64,000 nt of DNA from an uncultured Eubacteriales bacterium (GTDB taxonomy: Bacteria > Bacillota > Clostridia > Oscillospirales > Oscillospiraceae): positions 17,443 to 81,442 of the forward strand of contig URAL01000002.1 in assembly GCA_900545805.1 (NCBI GenBank), read 5' to 3'. Shown here one piece after another: positions 43,276 to 52,444 of the stretch. The notes beneath the pieces are model-generated. The model searched no databases, was not told the origin of the DNA, and saw only the letters and a program-made list of their open reading frames with translations. Each line of letters begins with the position of its first letter. The first letter of the stretch is position 1. Both the position numbers and the translations under genes were made by a program.

Positions 43276-43836
43276 TTAATCATCCTCCATCGCAGTCCTA
43301 AGTTTTTTTATGGCTCGTGAGTACTTGGAAAGTACCGTCGCAGTCGGCATACCCAGTATCGCCGCGATCTCGCGGTGCTTAACTCCGGCCACTGCGTGCA
43401 GCATCACGATTTGCTGCTCTGTATCGGAAAGGATCTTCATTGCTGTCTGAAGCAGTATGCGCTCGTCGGGGCGGACCTCGTCCCTTGCGGCAAGATACTG
43501 CCCCCAGTCCTCGTCTGCAATGTCAAGCTGTCGACGGGCTTTTCTCATTCGCATCCGGGCAAGATTTTTGGCAATGGTCATGATCCATGCCATTGGCTTT
43601 CCATTTGCCTTGTAGCTTTCGGCAGAGGAAAACACCGCAAGATAGGTGTCGTGCAGGATATCCTCGGCATCGGCGGGGGAGGAGCACATACTCATAGCAA
43701 AGCCGAAAACCGCGGCGTGTGTGCGCTCGTAAAGACTGCCCAGCGCGTCCTTATCGCCCCGGGCAATGCGTGCAAGCAGCGTCTCTATTGCCTCGGACTC
43801 GGAGTATTCACTTGTCGAAAGCATCATAAAAAGCAT
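43276..43836 (-). CDS. ECF-type RNA polymerase sigma factor
   Basis: About 186 residues from the ATG at 43836 (AAAGG ten bases upstream); the frame extends to 43998 but overlaps dapF. Region 2 (FGFAMSMCSSPADAEDILHDTYLAVF, a -10 binding helix) and region 4 (LSDTEQQIVMLHAVAGVKHREIAAILGM, a helix-turn-helix) are clear. The stop overlaps the region of the anti-sigma start, so the two are translationally coupled, as is usual for SigI/RsgI-like pairs. Target promoters are unknown. Confidence 0.9.
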   Translation of the reverse strand: MLFMMLSTSEYSESEAIETLLARIARGDKDALGSLYERTHAAVFGFAMSMCSSPADAEDILHDTYLAVFSSAESYKANGKPMAWIMTIAKNLARMRMRKARRQLDIADEDWGQYLAARDEVRPDERILLQTAMKILSDTEQQIVMLHAVAGVKHREIAAILGMPTATVLSKYSRAIKKLRTAMEDD

Positions 43837-43903
43837 CTTGTGAAGTCCTTTCACCATAACAATGCTTAAGCGGCCCGTTTTATTGCATGGAAAAGAAAAA
43901 ATT

Positions 43904-44719
43904 TTATATTTCTCTCGTTTCGCCCTCGAACACCACGCAGGTAGGTCCGGTGAGATACACATCATGCACCGTGACGCCGTCACGCGTGAGCGAAACAAAC
44001 AGCTCGCCGCCGGGCATGGAAACCTTGACGTTTTTGCCGGATATAAGCCCCATGAGCGTCAGCGCCGTCACGATGCTGCCGCAGCCCGTACCGCAGGCGA
44101 GAGTGAAGTCCTCAACGCCGCGCTCGTAGGTGACGGCCCTTATCTCGTTTTCTCCTGTAAGCCTGACAAAGCTGACGTTCGCGCCCTTGGGGAAGGCAGG
44201 AGAGTACCTGAGTGCCCTGCCAAGCTCGTGCAGCTTATTCTCAGGTGTCTTATCCCAATCATTCTTTATAAGCACAGCGTGCGGTATGCCCGGATTGCCA
44301 AGCTCTATGTATGCACAGTCGTATCCTTCGGCCGCACGGTGCAGGTCGATGACCGAGGGATCGTTGAGCCTTATGCGGTAGAGTGTCTGGCTTATCCTTT
44401 CGCCGGTGACGAGGCCGGCGGTCGTCTCGATTCGCTGAGTTTCCCCGGCAAGACCGTGCTCATAGCCGTAGCGCGCTATGCAGCGCGCCCCGTTGCCGCA
44501 CATTTCGCCGAGGCTGCCGTCGGCGTTGTAAAACAGCAGTCTGTAGTCGGCGTTTCCCTCCGCCGGGGCGACGAGCATGAGCCCGTCCGCACCGATACCC
44601 GTTGCGCGGCCGCACAGCGTCCGCGCAAGCAGGGGAGCAGCGTCAAGGTCGAGCTTTTCCTCAATTGTGTTTATGATAACGAAGTCGTTTCCGGCTCCGT
44701 GCATTTTTGTGAATTTCAT
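43904..44719 (-). CDS. dapF: Diaminopimelate epimerase
   Basis: 271 residues. MKFTKMHGAGNDF is the family opening, and the two catalytic cysteines are in MCGNGARC and ACGTGCGS. It turns LL- into meso-diaminopimelate for lysine and peptidoglycan. The ATG at 44719 follows GGAGG. The sigma-factor gene starts 67 bases after its stop on the same strand, so cotranscription with the sigma/anti-sigma pair is possible; if real, it links cell-wall precursor supply with an envelope signal system. Confidence 0.97.
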   Translation of the reverse strand: MKFTKMHGAGNDFVIINTIEEKLDLDAAPLLARTLCGRATGIGADGLMLVAPAEGNADYRLLFYNADGSLGEMCGNGARCIARYGYEHGLAGETQRIETTAGLVTGERISQTLYRIRLNDPSVIDLHRAAEGYDCAYIELGNPGIPHAVLIKNDWDKTPENKLHELGRALRYSPAFPKGANVSFVRLTGENEIRAVTYERGVEDFTLACGTGCGSIVTALTLMGLISGKNVKVSMPGGELFVSLTRDGVTVHDVYLTGPTCVVFEGETREI

Positions 44720-44782
44720 ATTGACCTCCGTGCTCGTTATATAATTAATTAGTGATTACGCCCAAAATGGAGCTTCATATAC

Positions 44783-44811
44783 TTGAATTTAACGGCGTAC
44801 TATTATATAAT
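44783..44811 (+). promoter_or_regulatory. Promoter of the CoA-transferase gene
   Basis: TTGAAT (44783-44788), 17 bases, perfect TATAAT (44806-44811). Confidence 0.75.
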
Positions 44812-44852
44812 ATCACTATCTTAGACACAAAATTGTTTCAGGAGTGTTAAAA

Positions 44853-46160
44853 ATGACCGATTATAAAGCATTATACGCCGAAAAACTTATAAGTGCAGAG
44901 GAGCTTGCAAAGCAGGTCGAGTCCGGCTGGGTCTTCGGAATGGACACCGCGCCCTCGCAGGCGCCTGCTATTATGAACGCCGTCAGCGCAAGAGTAAAGA
45001 GCAGCGACCTTAAGGGACTGCAGGTGCAGACCCTTCTTGACGCTTACCCATTTGAGTTTTACACCGATCCCGAGCTGTTCGGAAAGATGACAGGCTTCTC
45101 CTGGTTCAGCTCCGGCTATGCCCGCAAGGCGATAAACGGCGGCTGGGCGGATCTTCTGCCGACCTACTACCGCGATATCCCGCGCCATATCCGCGCAGAG
45201 TACGAGTACGACGCATTCTGCGTCGAGGTATCGCCCATGGACAGCCACGGCTACTTCAGCCTCGCCCTCAACGGCTCCTACGCCGAGGCAATGATCGACA
45301 AGGCAAAGAGAATTTTCGTCGAAGTAAACGAAAATCAGCCGAGATGCCTGTGCGGCACTCAGCTTCACGTTTCTCAGGTCGACGCTATCGTCGAGTATAA
45401 CCACGAGCTGCCAGTTCTGCCTCCCGTCGTCATCGACGAGGTCAGCCAGACCATCGGCAACCTCATCGCGGAGCAGATACCCGACGGCGCGTGCATCCAG
45501 CTCGGCATCGGCGCTATCCCCGATGCTACCGGCATGGCGCTCAAGAGTAAGCACGACCTCGGCATACATACCGAAATGTTCACAGACTCCATGGTCGAGC
45601 TCCTCGAATGCGGCGCGGTCAACAACTCCAAGAAGCAGATACACCGCAACAAGACCGTCACCACCTTTGCTTACGGCTCGAAGAGGATCTACGATTTTGT
45701 CGACGATAACCCCGCAATGGAGATACTGCCCGTCGACTACGTCAACGACCCCAACGTCATCTGCAAGAACGACAACATGATCTCCATCAACGCGGCCATC
45801 GAGGTCGATTTCTTCGGCCAGGTCTGCGCGGAATCGGTCGGCACCAAGCACATGTCCGGCTCCGGCGGCCAGATCGACTTCGTGCGCGGCGCATGCCAGT
45901 CCAGGGGCGGCAAGAGCTTCATCGCCTTCACCTCGACCGCAAAGGGCGGCACGATAAGCAAAATTAAGCCCATCCTTACCCCCGGCGCAGTCTGCACCAC
46001 CTCGAAGAACGACGTTGACTACATCGTCACCGAGTACGGTATCGCGCACATGCGCGGACGCAGCCTCGGCGAGCGCACCCGCCAGCTCATCGCCATTGCG
46101 CACCCCGATTTCCGCGACGAGCTCACCTTTGAAGCGAAAAAGCGCGGCATAATCATCTGA
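44853..46160 (+). CDS. Acetyl-CoA hydrolase/transferase family CoA-transferase (4-hydroxybutyrate / butyryl-CoA:acetate type)
   Basis: 435 residues from the ATG at 44853 (AGGAG upstream); a GTG at 44844 is in frame but too close. The family I CoA-transferase active-site glutamate is E241 in GIHTEMFTDSMVEL, with QLGIGAIPDATG and GGQIDFVRGA as further signatures. Members move CoA between acyl-CoA and acetate or 4-hydroxybutyrate; the exact acyl group is not decided by sequence. In butyrate-forming gut Clostridia this reaction closes the pathway. It could also supply CoA thioesters to the HgdB-like enzymes about 6 kb away; that is speculative. Confidence 0.9.
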   Translation: MTDYKALYAEKLISAEELAKQVESGWVFGMDTAPSQAPAIMNAVSARVKSSDLKGLQVQTLLDAYPFEFYTDPELFGKMTGFSWFSSGYARKAINGGWADLLPTYYRDIPRHIRAEYEYDAFCVEVSPMDSHGYFSLALNGSYAEAMIDKAKRIFVEVNENQPRCLCGTQLHVSQVDAIVEYNHELPVLPPVVIDEVSQTIGNLIAEQIPDGACIQLGIGAIPDATGMALKSKHDLGIHTEMFTDSMVELLECGAVNNSKKQIHRNKTVTTFAYGSKRIYDFVDDNPAMEILPVDYVNDPNVICKNDNMISINAAIEVDFFGQVCAESVGTKHMSGSGGQIDFVRGACQSRGGKSFIAFTSTAKGGTISKIKPILTPGAVCTTSKNDVDYIVTEYGIAHMRGRSLGERTRQLIAIAHPDFRDELTFEAKKRGIII

Positions 46161-46171
46161 TTTGCTTAAAT

Positions 46172-46200
46172 AAAAATCCCGCCCCCTGGGCGGGATTTTT
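46172..46200. terminator. Bidirectional terminator
   Basis: Stem AAAAATCCCGCC / GGCGGGATTTTT between convergent genes. Confidence 0.9.
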
Positions 46201-46207
46201 ATTATCG

Positions 46208-47998
46208 TTATCCGAACAAGCTAATTCTAACTGTATAGGTCACGGTTTTGCCGTCGTAGGTAACGGTCGCTTCGCGGTTGCCGAGACCGGTCATGTCGCA
46301 CTCGACTGTGTATTCGCTAGGGTCGGTCACGCGCCTTGCCGAGCCGTTATTGTAATACGCTCTGAGCACCAGACCCGTCGTATCAAGCTCCTCTCCGACA
46401 GTGTACACGGTTTTGACCGGCATCTCCTCGATTGTGAGCTCCGTGACCTTGGGGAGCTCGACGATGACGGTGCACTGATTGTAGACCTCCATCTTATCCT
46501 TAACGTAGACCATGACGGTGGCCGAGCCTGCGCTTACGGCAGTGAGCTTTCCGTCCTGCGTTACGGTGACGATCGAGGTATCGCTGCTTTTCCAGACATA
46601 CTCCGGCTCATCCTGGCCGGCAGCCGGCTCGGGCATGCAGCTTACCTTGAGCTGCGCCTCATCCTCAACGGTGAGCGTCATGCTCGGCGAGCTGAGCATG
46701 ACGGACTTTACGTCGAGCTTCTCGGGCTCGGGCGTTGCTGTAGGCGTCGGGCGTACAGATTCCTTCGGATCATCGTCCTTGCCGCCGTCATTGCCAGACA
46801 GGGCGAACACGATTATCGCAGTCGCCATAGCGGCAATGATGAGAAACAGCGCCAATATATAGCCGAACATGGACTTTTTAGGTTTTATTTCCGACTCTGC
46901 CTGTTTAGCCGGAGCCTTCTTTGCTTGAGCCGCCTCGGGACGGGGCTTTTGCTTGGGCTGCGGCTGCGGACGCGGCTCGACGGGCGATTCGGGTATGTAC
47001 TCAGGGCGCGGGTCGGCCTTGAAATCCTCGCGCACGGTCGCCTCATCGCTGCCAAAGGACGGCTGCGGCTGCGCCTGCTCAGCCTTGCCCTGTGCCGCGA
47101 GCTTAAGCGCACGCTTAAACTCCGAAGGGCCGGAATAACGGTCGGCAATCTTATAGCTGCACGCGGTCATGACTACCTTTTTAAGCGCCGCACCGCCGTT
47201 TTTCGGCTGCGGCAGCGTCTCGCCGCGAAAACGTCTTATCTGCGCATCGGTGGTTTGCTCCGCTGTCGGCGTTTGGGGCGGCATCGGAAGAAACGGACCG
47301 CGCCGCTCGTTTAAAAGCCAATAGAGCACCATACCGAGGGAGTATATATCCACTCTGTCGTCATAGCCCTTGCCCTTGTATACCTCTGGCGCCATGTAAG
47401 AATATGTTCCGACCTTATCGGCTGAGGTTCGAATGGCAGAGGCCTTGGCAACGCCGAAGTCGCCGAGCTTGAACACCCCGTAGCGGCTGACAAATATGTT
47501 CTGCGGCTTAATGTCGCGGTGGATTATGTTGTTCTCACGGCACAGCTCGAGCGCCGAGCACATATCGCTGCCGAGCTTTATGACACTTTCGACCGTCATG
47601 CCGTTTTCGCGGACATAGTCCGGCAGGGACTGCAAAAGCTCCATGCGGATGTATATATCCCAGCCCATGTCGTTTTCGTGGGGGATTATCATCTGATCCT
47701 CACAGTTGACGACATTGGGGTGGCCGCGCAAAGCGCCGAGCAGTCGGTATTCGCTGCTTATCTCCTCGACCTTCTCGCGCAGCTTCGCTCGCATGGCAAA
47801 CTCACTCATAGTGCTGAGCATTTCATCGTACTCCTTTTGAGAGCCGGGAACGCTTATCACCTTGAGCGCACAGTGGAAATCGCCGCCGTATTCATCTTTT
47901 TTCTTGAGCTCATATACCTTGCCGGAGCTTCCGCTGCCTATGCAGCGCACTATCTCCCAGCCGGGCAGCGAAGATTGCAAATTCTCCATATCATGCAT
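46208..47998 (-). CDS. Membrane Ser/Thr protein kinase with Ig-like sensor domains
   Basis: 596 residues. Residues 14-300 are a Hanks-type kinase with a glycine loop GSGSSGKV (21-28), K46, HRDIKPQN (160-167) and DFG (180-182), so it should be active. A Pro/Gln/Lys-rich linker leads to one membrane span (377-400). Outside there is a Big_2-like Ig domain (about 425-515; VKSVMLSSPSMTLTVEDEAQLKVSC) and a second Ig-like unit (LTIEEMPVKTVYTVGEELDTTGLVLRAY). These replace the PASTA repeats of PrkC-type kinases, so the ligand is probably not muropeptide. The ATG at 47989 is an alternative start with better spacing. Confidence 0.9.
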   Translation of the reverse strand: MHDMENLQSSLPGWEIVRCIGSGSSGKVYELKKKDEYGGDFHCALKVISVPGSQKEYDEMLSTMSEFAMRAKLREKVEEISSEYRLLGALRGHPNVVNCEDQMIIPHENDMGWDIYIRMELLQSLPDYVRENGMTVESVIKLGSDMCSALELCRENNIIHRDIKPQNIFVSRYGVFKLGDFGVAKASAIRTSADKVGTYSYMAPEVYKGKGYDDRVDIYSLGMVLYWLLNERRGPFLPMPPQTPTAEQTTDAQIRRFRGETLPQPKNGGAALKKVVMTACSYKIADRYSGPSEFKRALKLAAQGKAEQAQPQPSFGSDEATVREDFKADPRPEYIPESPVEPRPQPQPKQKPRPEAAQAKKAPAKQAESEIKPKKSMFGYILALFLIIAAMATAIIVFALSGNDGGKDDDPKESVRPTPTATPEPEKLDVKSVMLSSPSMTLTVEDEAQLKVSCMPEPAAGQDEPEYVWKSSDTSIVTVTQDGKLTAVSAGSATVMVYVKDKMEVYNQCTVIVELPKVTELTIEEMPVKTVYTVGEELDTTGLVLRAYYNNGSARRVTDPSEYTVECDMTGLGNREATVTYDGKTVTYTVRISLFG

Positions 47999-48030
47999 CC
48001 CTGATATTTTTTAAATAAGTTACCTTTTTT

Positions 48031-48059
48031 AATATAATATATTCTTTATGCCTTGTCAA
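48031..48059 (-). promoter_or_regulatory. Promoter of the kinase gene
   Basis: Minus-strand TTGACA (48059-48054), 17 bases, TATATT (48036-48031). Confidence 0.75.
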
Positions 48060-48060
48060 A

Positions 48061-51000
48061 TTACTCAATAGATTTGAGTGCGCCTGCCATGTCAATATTA
48101 TCTATCCTGCGGCGCATAATGGCGTTTACTATGAGAGCGAACACGAATGTTATTATTATCGATACGGCAAAGCTCAAAAAGCTTATGTGCGGCTTGAAAT
48201 ACATTGTATCGACCTGTATCGCGTTCATTACAAAGGCGTGCAGTGCAACGCCGAGGCCCAGACCGAACACCGCTCCCACTCCGGTAAGAATAAGATTCTC
48301 TCTGAAAACATAGTGCGCAGCCTCCTTCGGATAGAAGCCCAGCACCTTGAGCGTCGCTATCTCGCGTATGCGCTCTGAGATATTTATATTCGTTAGGTTA
48401 TACAGAACGATGAATGCCAAGAGTCCGGCACAGAGTATGATTGCCGCGACAACGACAAGCAGTCCGTCGAGCATACCGCTGACGCGCTCCTTGGTGTCAA
48501 CGCTCAGTGTAACGCCTCTTACGCCGTCAACCTCGCTTGCGATTGCCGTGGCACAGGCGTTTACATCCTCACCCGCAGGGGCGTTTGCAAGCGCGGACTT
48601 GTACTCGGGAACCGCTCCGAGCTGCTCGGAGCAGGTATCGGGCGAAATGAACACAAAGCTGTCGACATAGTTATCAAAAAGTGCGCTGACCGTTACGGTG
48701 AGCTCTTTTTTCTCCGCGGTCGTTATTCTTATCTCATCGCCGACCTTGACTCCTCCGAGCTGACGGGCAAGGTTGTAGTTTATAGCCGCCTCGTTCTTAC
48801 CTGGATAGTCAATGGGAGCTCCGTCATAGCTGAGGTCAATGAATTTGTAAAGACGCTTACCGTCCGACACTGTGAGCGTTGCGTTCTTTATCGCCTCGCC
48901 GCCGGAAATCTCCGCAACGCCTCGATAGAGGAATATCGCATCCTTGACATTGTCTCCCGCGTCGCGGAAGAATATCTTCTGCTCCTCCTCGTTCATGTCA
49001 TAGGCCATGGTAAGCTCATAATCATAGAGAATTATATCGTCATACTGCCGCGTTACAACGTTTTGTATCGTATCGTTGAGGCCGAGCGCAGTGAGCACGA
49101 GCGCGGTACAGCCGCCGATGCCAAGGAGCATCATGAATATGCGCTTTTTATATCTCATGATGTTTCGTGCAGAGACCTTCTGCATAAAGCTCATGTCGTT
49201 CCAAACGGTCTTTATACGCTCAAGCAGTATCCGCTTTCCGGCCTCGGGCGCCTTGGGACGGATAAGCTCCGCCGGAGCGCATTTGAGCTCCTTTGCACAG
49301 CAATACCACGTTACAAGCAGCGTGACGGCCAGATTCGCCGCCGTTATGCCAAACGCCAGCGGCCAGTTCATAGTGAACGTAAGACCGGACAGATTATATA
49401 TGAGTCCATAGCCGAACCATATTACAGCAGGAAAGGCAAAGCTCCCGGCCGCTATTCCGAATACGCAGCCGAGTACCGTCGCACTGCCGGAATAGAACAT
49501 GTATTTGCCCGTGACAGCGCCGGAGGAATAGCCGAGCGCCTTCATGATGCCAATCTGAGTGCGCTGATCGTCGATCATTCTGGTCATCGTCGTGAGGCAG
49601 ACGAGCGCCGCAACGAGGAAGAAAAACACCGGGAACACGGATGCGACGCTCTGAACGACGTTAGTATCACTTTCAAAGCATACATAGCCCGCGTTAGTGT
49701 CGCGGTCAAGGACATACGTGTCGGCATGATTTATGTTTTTTATTTGCTTTTCGGCTTTATCAAGCTCTGCCGCGCCCTTATCAAGCTCGTTCTTCGCAGA
49801 GTCAAGCTGTGCCTTACCTGAGGCAAGCTCCTTTTCAGCCTCGGCAAAGCCGCGCTCGGCCTCCGCCTTGCCCTGCTCGTACTGCTTTTTTGCCGCCTCA
49901 AGCTGCGCACCGCCGCTGTTTATCATTTCGCGGGCTTTATCGAGCTCCGCCTGCCCCGCGGCTATCTGAGCGTAGCCTGCGTCGAGCTGAGCCTTGGCGT
50001 CTTCAAGCTGCTTGCGGTACGGCTCAAGCTGCGCGTCGACCTCGGCCTTCTTTTGGCGATGGGCCTCAAGGCGTTCGCTGCTGTTTGCGATATCCTGCTC
50101 AATAAGGCTTATACGGCTCTGAGCATTCTTGATTTTGCGCTCGATCAGACGCGCCTTTATAGTCTCACCGTTTGCCTGGGCAGCGGCGAGCTCTGCATTA
50201 AGGCGTTCGATCTCCGCGGTCTGAGCGGCAATTTCATTCTGCTTTTCGGCTATGCGGTTTTCGTAATAGGCTATCTGCTCGTTTACGAGCCCGTAGGCAA
50301 GAGCCTCCTTCGATTTAAACTGCATCAGACCGCTCTCATACTCGGCCCGGCCCTTGTCAAGCTCCGCCCTTGCGGCATCAAGCTCCGCCTGCTTCTGGTC
50401 GATGACGGATGCGTCACCCATCATTTTCTCGGCATCCTCTATCTGCTTGCGGGCCTTTTCAAGCTCAGCCTCGGTTTCGCTTTTCTTCTGCACATAGGCG
50501 GCATAGCCGCTGTCATACTCGGCCTTTGCCGCATCATACTGCGCCTTGCCCTCCTCATACTGAGCCTTCGCGTCGTCAAGCTGCGACATGGCATCGTCAA
50601 TGATACTGTCGCGCCTGATGACAGCGCGCTCGGCCATGAGCTTTTTAAGCGGCTCGACATATTTCTCTGTGCTTTTGTCGTACTCGCCGGAGTACACATA
50701 GCCCTCGGCATCGACACAGACATAGATGTCCGTATAGTAATCCGTAGAGAAGCCGGCCATGGGGATATAGACATATCCCTTGACGCTGCCGTTGCCGAGC
50801 GTGCTCGAGCCGCGCTCGACGTTGATATACAAAACACTGTCGGTCAGACCGACGATAGTATATTCATCATAGGCAAAGGTATCGAAGGTCTGAGTGCTGT
50901 TATCCTCGGAAAGCTTTATGGTGCTGCCGATATCATCCTCGGAGTACATATTGGGGTCTGCAAGGCACTCGTTAGCCTTTTCCGGCATACGTCCGGCCTT

Positions 51001-51357
51001 GAGGTCAATGAGGTTTACCTCCTCAGGTATGCTCTGCGCCATCATGATAAGGTTGTCCTCTTCATCGGTGTTAAACAGAAAATCAGCACCGACAGCACCC
51101 TCGGCAAGCGTAACGCCCGAGAGCTTTTTGACCTCGGCGAGATCGCCGTCTGTGAGTCCCAGCGTGGATACAAGCCGGAAATCAAAAAAATGCGTTTTTT
51201 GCGTATAGCTATTATATGTCTCCATAAAATCCGGGCGCGAGAGCCGCAGTCCGACAAACAGGCCTGCCCCAAGCGCTATTATAGCGAATATCGCCAGATA
51301 GCGTCCGAGGCTGCTTTGAATTTCTCTTTTTGTAAGCTTAATGATTGATCTGTTCAT
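48061..51357 (-). CDS. FtsX-like ABC permease with long extracytoplasmic coiled coil
   Basis: 1098 residues from the ATG at 51357; the frame opens earlier inside the ATPase gene. One N-terminal span (about 20-40) leads to an extracytoplasmic region with a long Ala/Glu/Lys/Gln coiled coil (about 270-560, with repeated AQLDAGYAQIAAGQAELDKA-type heptads). Then come three spans, a second extracytoplasmic domain and three final spans, the layout of large FtsX permeases. It works with the ATPase encoded just upstream (4-base gap). The coiled-coil arm resembles that of predicted exporters and of FtsX/RipC-type wall-hydrolase activators; the substrate is unknown. Confidence 0.88.
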   Translation of the reverse strand: MNRSIIKLTKREIQSSLGRYLAIFAIIALGAGLFVGLRLSRPDFMETYNSYTQKTHFFDFRLVSTLGLTDGDLAEVKKLSGVTLAEGAVGADFLFNTDEEDNLIMMAQSIPEEVNLIDLKAGRMPEKANECLADPNMYSEDDIGSTIKLSEDNSTQTFDTFAYDEYTIVGLTDSVLYINVERGSSTLGNGSVKGYVYIPMAGFSTDYYTDIYVCVDAEGYVYSGEYDKSTEKYVEPLKKLMAERAVIRRDSIIDDAMSQLDDAKAQYEEGKAQYDAAKAEYDSGYAAYVQKKSETEAELEKARKQIEDAEKMMGDASVIDQKQAELDAARAELDKGRAEYESGLMQFKSKEALAYGLVNEQIAYYENRIAEKQNEIAAQTAEIERLNAELAAAQANGETIKARLIERKIKNAQSRISLIEQDIANSSERLEAHRQKKAEVDAQLEPYRKQLEDAKAQLDAGYAQIAAGQAELDKAREMINSGGAQLEAAKKQYEQGKAEAERGFAEAEKELASGKAQLDSAKNELDKGAAELDKAEKQIKNINHADTYVLDRDTNAGYVCFESDTNVVQSVASVFPVFFFLVAALVCLTTMTRMIDDQRTQIGIMKALGYSSGAVTGKYMFYSGSATVLGCVFGIAAGSFAFPAVIWFGYGLIYNLSGLTFTMNWPLAFGITAANLAVTLLVTWYCCAKELKCAPAELIRPKAPEAGKRILLERIKTVWNDMSFMQKVSARNIMRYKKRIFMMLLGIGGCTALVLTALGLNDTIQNVVTRQYDDIILYDYELTMAYDMNEEEQKIFFRDAGDNVKDAIFLYRGVAEISGGEAIKNATLTVSDGKRLYKFIDLSYDGAPIDYPGKNEAAINYNLARQLGGVKVGDEIRITTAEKKELTVTVSALFDNYVDSFVFISPDTCSEQLGAVPEYKSALANAPAGEDVNACATAIASEVDGVRGVTLSVDTKERVSGMLDGLLVVVAAIILCAGLLAFIVLYNLTNINISERIREIATLKVLGFYPKEAAHYVFRENLILTGVGAVFGLGLGVALHAFVMNAIQVDTMYFKPHISFLSFAVSIIITFVFALIVNAIMRRRIDNIDMAGALKSIE

Positions 51358-51361
51358 CCGT

Positions 51362-52063
51362 TTACCACTCGATATTCTCAATGGGGATGGGGTACTCGTT
51401 GCGCCTGACATCTATCACGACTCCGCTTTTAACGGAAACTACTCTGTCAGCCATGGCGGTGAGCGCCTGGTTATGGGTTATTATAACGACGGTCATGCCG
51501 TTTTTTCGGCTGCAGTCCTGCAAAAGCTGAAGCACTGCCTTGCCGGTGTTATAGTCGAGCGCGCCCGTCGGCTCGTCGCAGAGCAGGAGCTTCGGATTCT
51601 TGGCCAAGGCGCGCGCTATGGCAACGCGCTGCTGCTCGCCGCCCGACAGCTGTGCCGGGAAATTCTGCGCTCTGTCGTGCAGGCCGACAAGGTCAATGAC
51701 CTCTGCCGCATCCATGGGGTTTTTGCATATCTGCGCTGCAAGCTCAACGTTTTCAATGGCCGTCAGGTTCTGTACAAGATTATAAAACTGGAACACAAAT
51801 CCGACATCGTAGCGGCGATAGGTCGTAAGCTGCATCGCGTTATACGACGATATCTCATCTCCGTCGAGAACCACTCTGCCGGAGGTCAGACTGTCCATTC
51901 CGCCGAGAATGTTGAGAAGCGTGGTCTTGCCTGCGCCGGACGCGCCGACAATGACGCATATCTCGCCCTTTTCAATCTTAAAGGTCGCATCCTTCAGAGC
52001 TTCAATGCTCACCTCGCCCATTCGGTATGTCTTTTTCACTTTCTCAAATTCAACGTACGCCAT
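51362..52063 (-). CDS. ABC transporter ATPase (MacB/LolD type)
   Basis: 233 residues. Walker A GASGAGKT, signature [15 protein letters not shown], Walker [13 protein letters not shown] and a typical H-loop ([10 protein letters not shown]) are complete. It powers the coiled-coil permease encoded downstream. The ATG at 52063 follows AAGGTGGG. A perfect TATAAT promoter lies immediately upstream, overlapping one of two copies of a repeated terminator. Confidence 0.95.
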   Translation of the reverse strand: MAYVEFEKVKKTYRMGEVSIEALKDATFKIEKGEICVIVGASGAGKTTLLNILGGMDSLTSGRVVLDGDEISSYNAMQLTTYRRYDVGFVFQFYNLVQNLTAIENVELAAQICKNPMDAAEVIDLVGLHDRAQNFPAQLSGGEQQRVAIARALAKNPKLLLCDEPTGALDYNTGKAVLQLLQDCSRKNGMTVVIITHNQALTAMADRVVSVKSGVVIDVRRNEYPIPIENIEW

Positions 52064-52095
52064 AGCCTGCCCACCTTACTATAATTAATAGGTTT

Positions 52096-52124
52096 ATTAT
52101 ACTAAATGTATATACTTATTGCAA
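52096..52124 (-). promoter_or_regulatory. Promoter of the ABC ATPase-permease operon
   Basis: Minus-strand TTGCAA (52124-52119), 17 bases, perfect TATAAT (52101-52096). Confidence 0.8.
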
Positions 52125-52157
52125 TAAAAAACCGTGGCTTGCCACGGTTTTTTAACG
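52123..52157. repeat. 35-base repeated terminator, copy 1
   Basis: AAAAAACCGTGGC-TT-GCCACGGTTTTTT (52126-52153) with short flanks; identical to 52387-52421. Confidence 0.9.
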
Positions 52158-52350
52158 AACCGGCAACAAATTATGCTGCTGAGGAAAGACAAGCTGTCAG
52201 CAGGGGAGCTCGAGGGGGCAAAGGCCCCGCTCGAAATCAGATTATAGCCATCAAAAACGTCTGAAAAACTGATTTATCAGTTTTATAAGACTTTTTGACG
52301 AGCGCAGCGAGATTTTTCGTGAAAATTTATTTTCACAAAAAATGTGGCGT

Positions 52351-52389
52351 ATTTAGTGTGCAAAAGCCACTGCATTTTGCACACTAAAT
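52351..52389. repeat. 15-base inverted repeat
   Basis: ATTTAGTGTGCAAAA (52351-52365) and its exact complement (52375-52389) around a 9-base loop, preceded by a GTGGCGTA motif also found inverted at the right end of the window (ATACGCCAC). Confidence 0.85.
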
Positions 52390-52421
52390 AAAAAACCGTG
52401 GCTTGCCACGGTTTTTTAACG
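52387..52421 (-). terminator. 35-base repeated terminator, copy 2 (ends the lipase gene)
   Basis: Exact copy of 52123-52157, located 24 bases after the stop of the SLH lipase gene. Confidence 0.85.
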
Positions 52422-52444
52422 TTTTATTCAATTAATCAAATCTA

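Larger units (their letters stand above)
52064..52444. other. Repeat-rich intergenic region
   Basis: No gene is seen in these 381 bases. Two identical 35-base terminator units (52123-52157 and 52387-52421) flank 229 bases that contain a hairpin at 52259-52291, a TTTTTGACGAGCGCAG motif near 52291 and a 15-base inverted repeat at 52351-52389. Confidence 0.75.
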
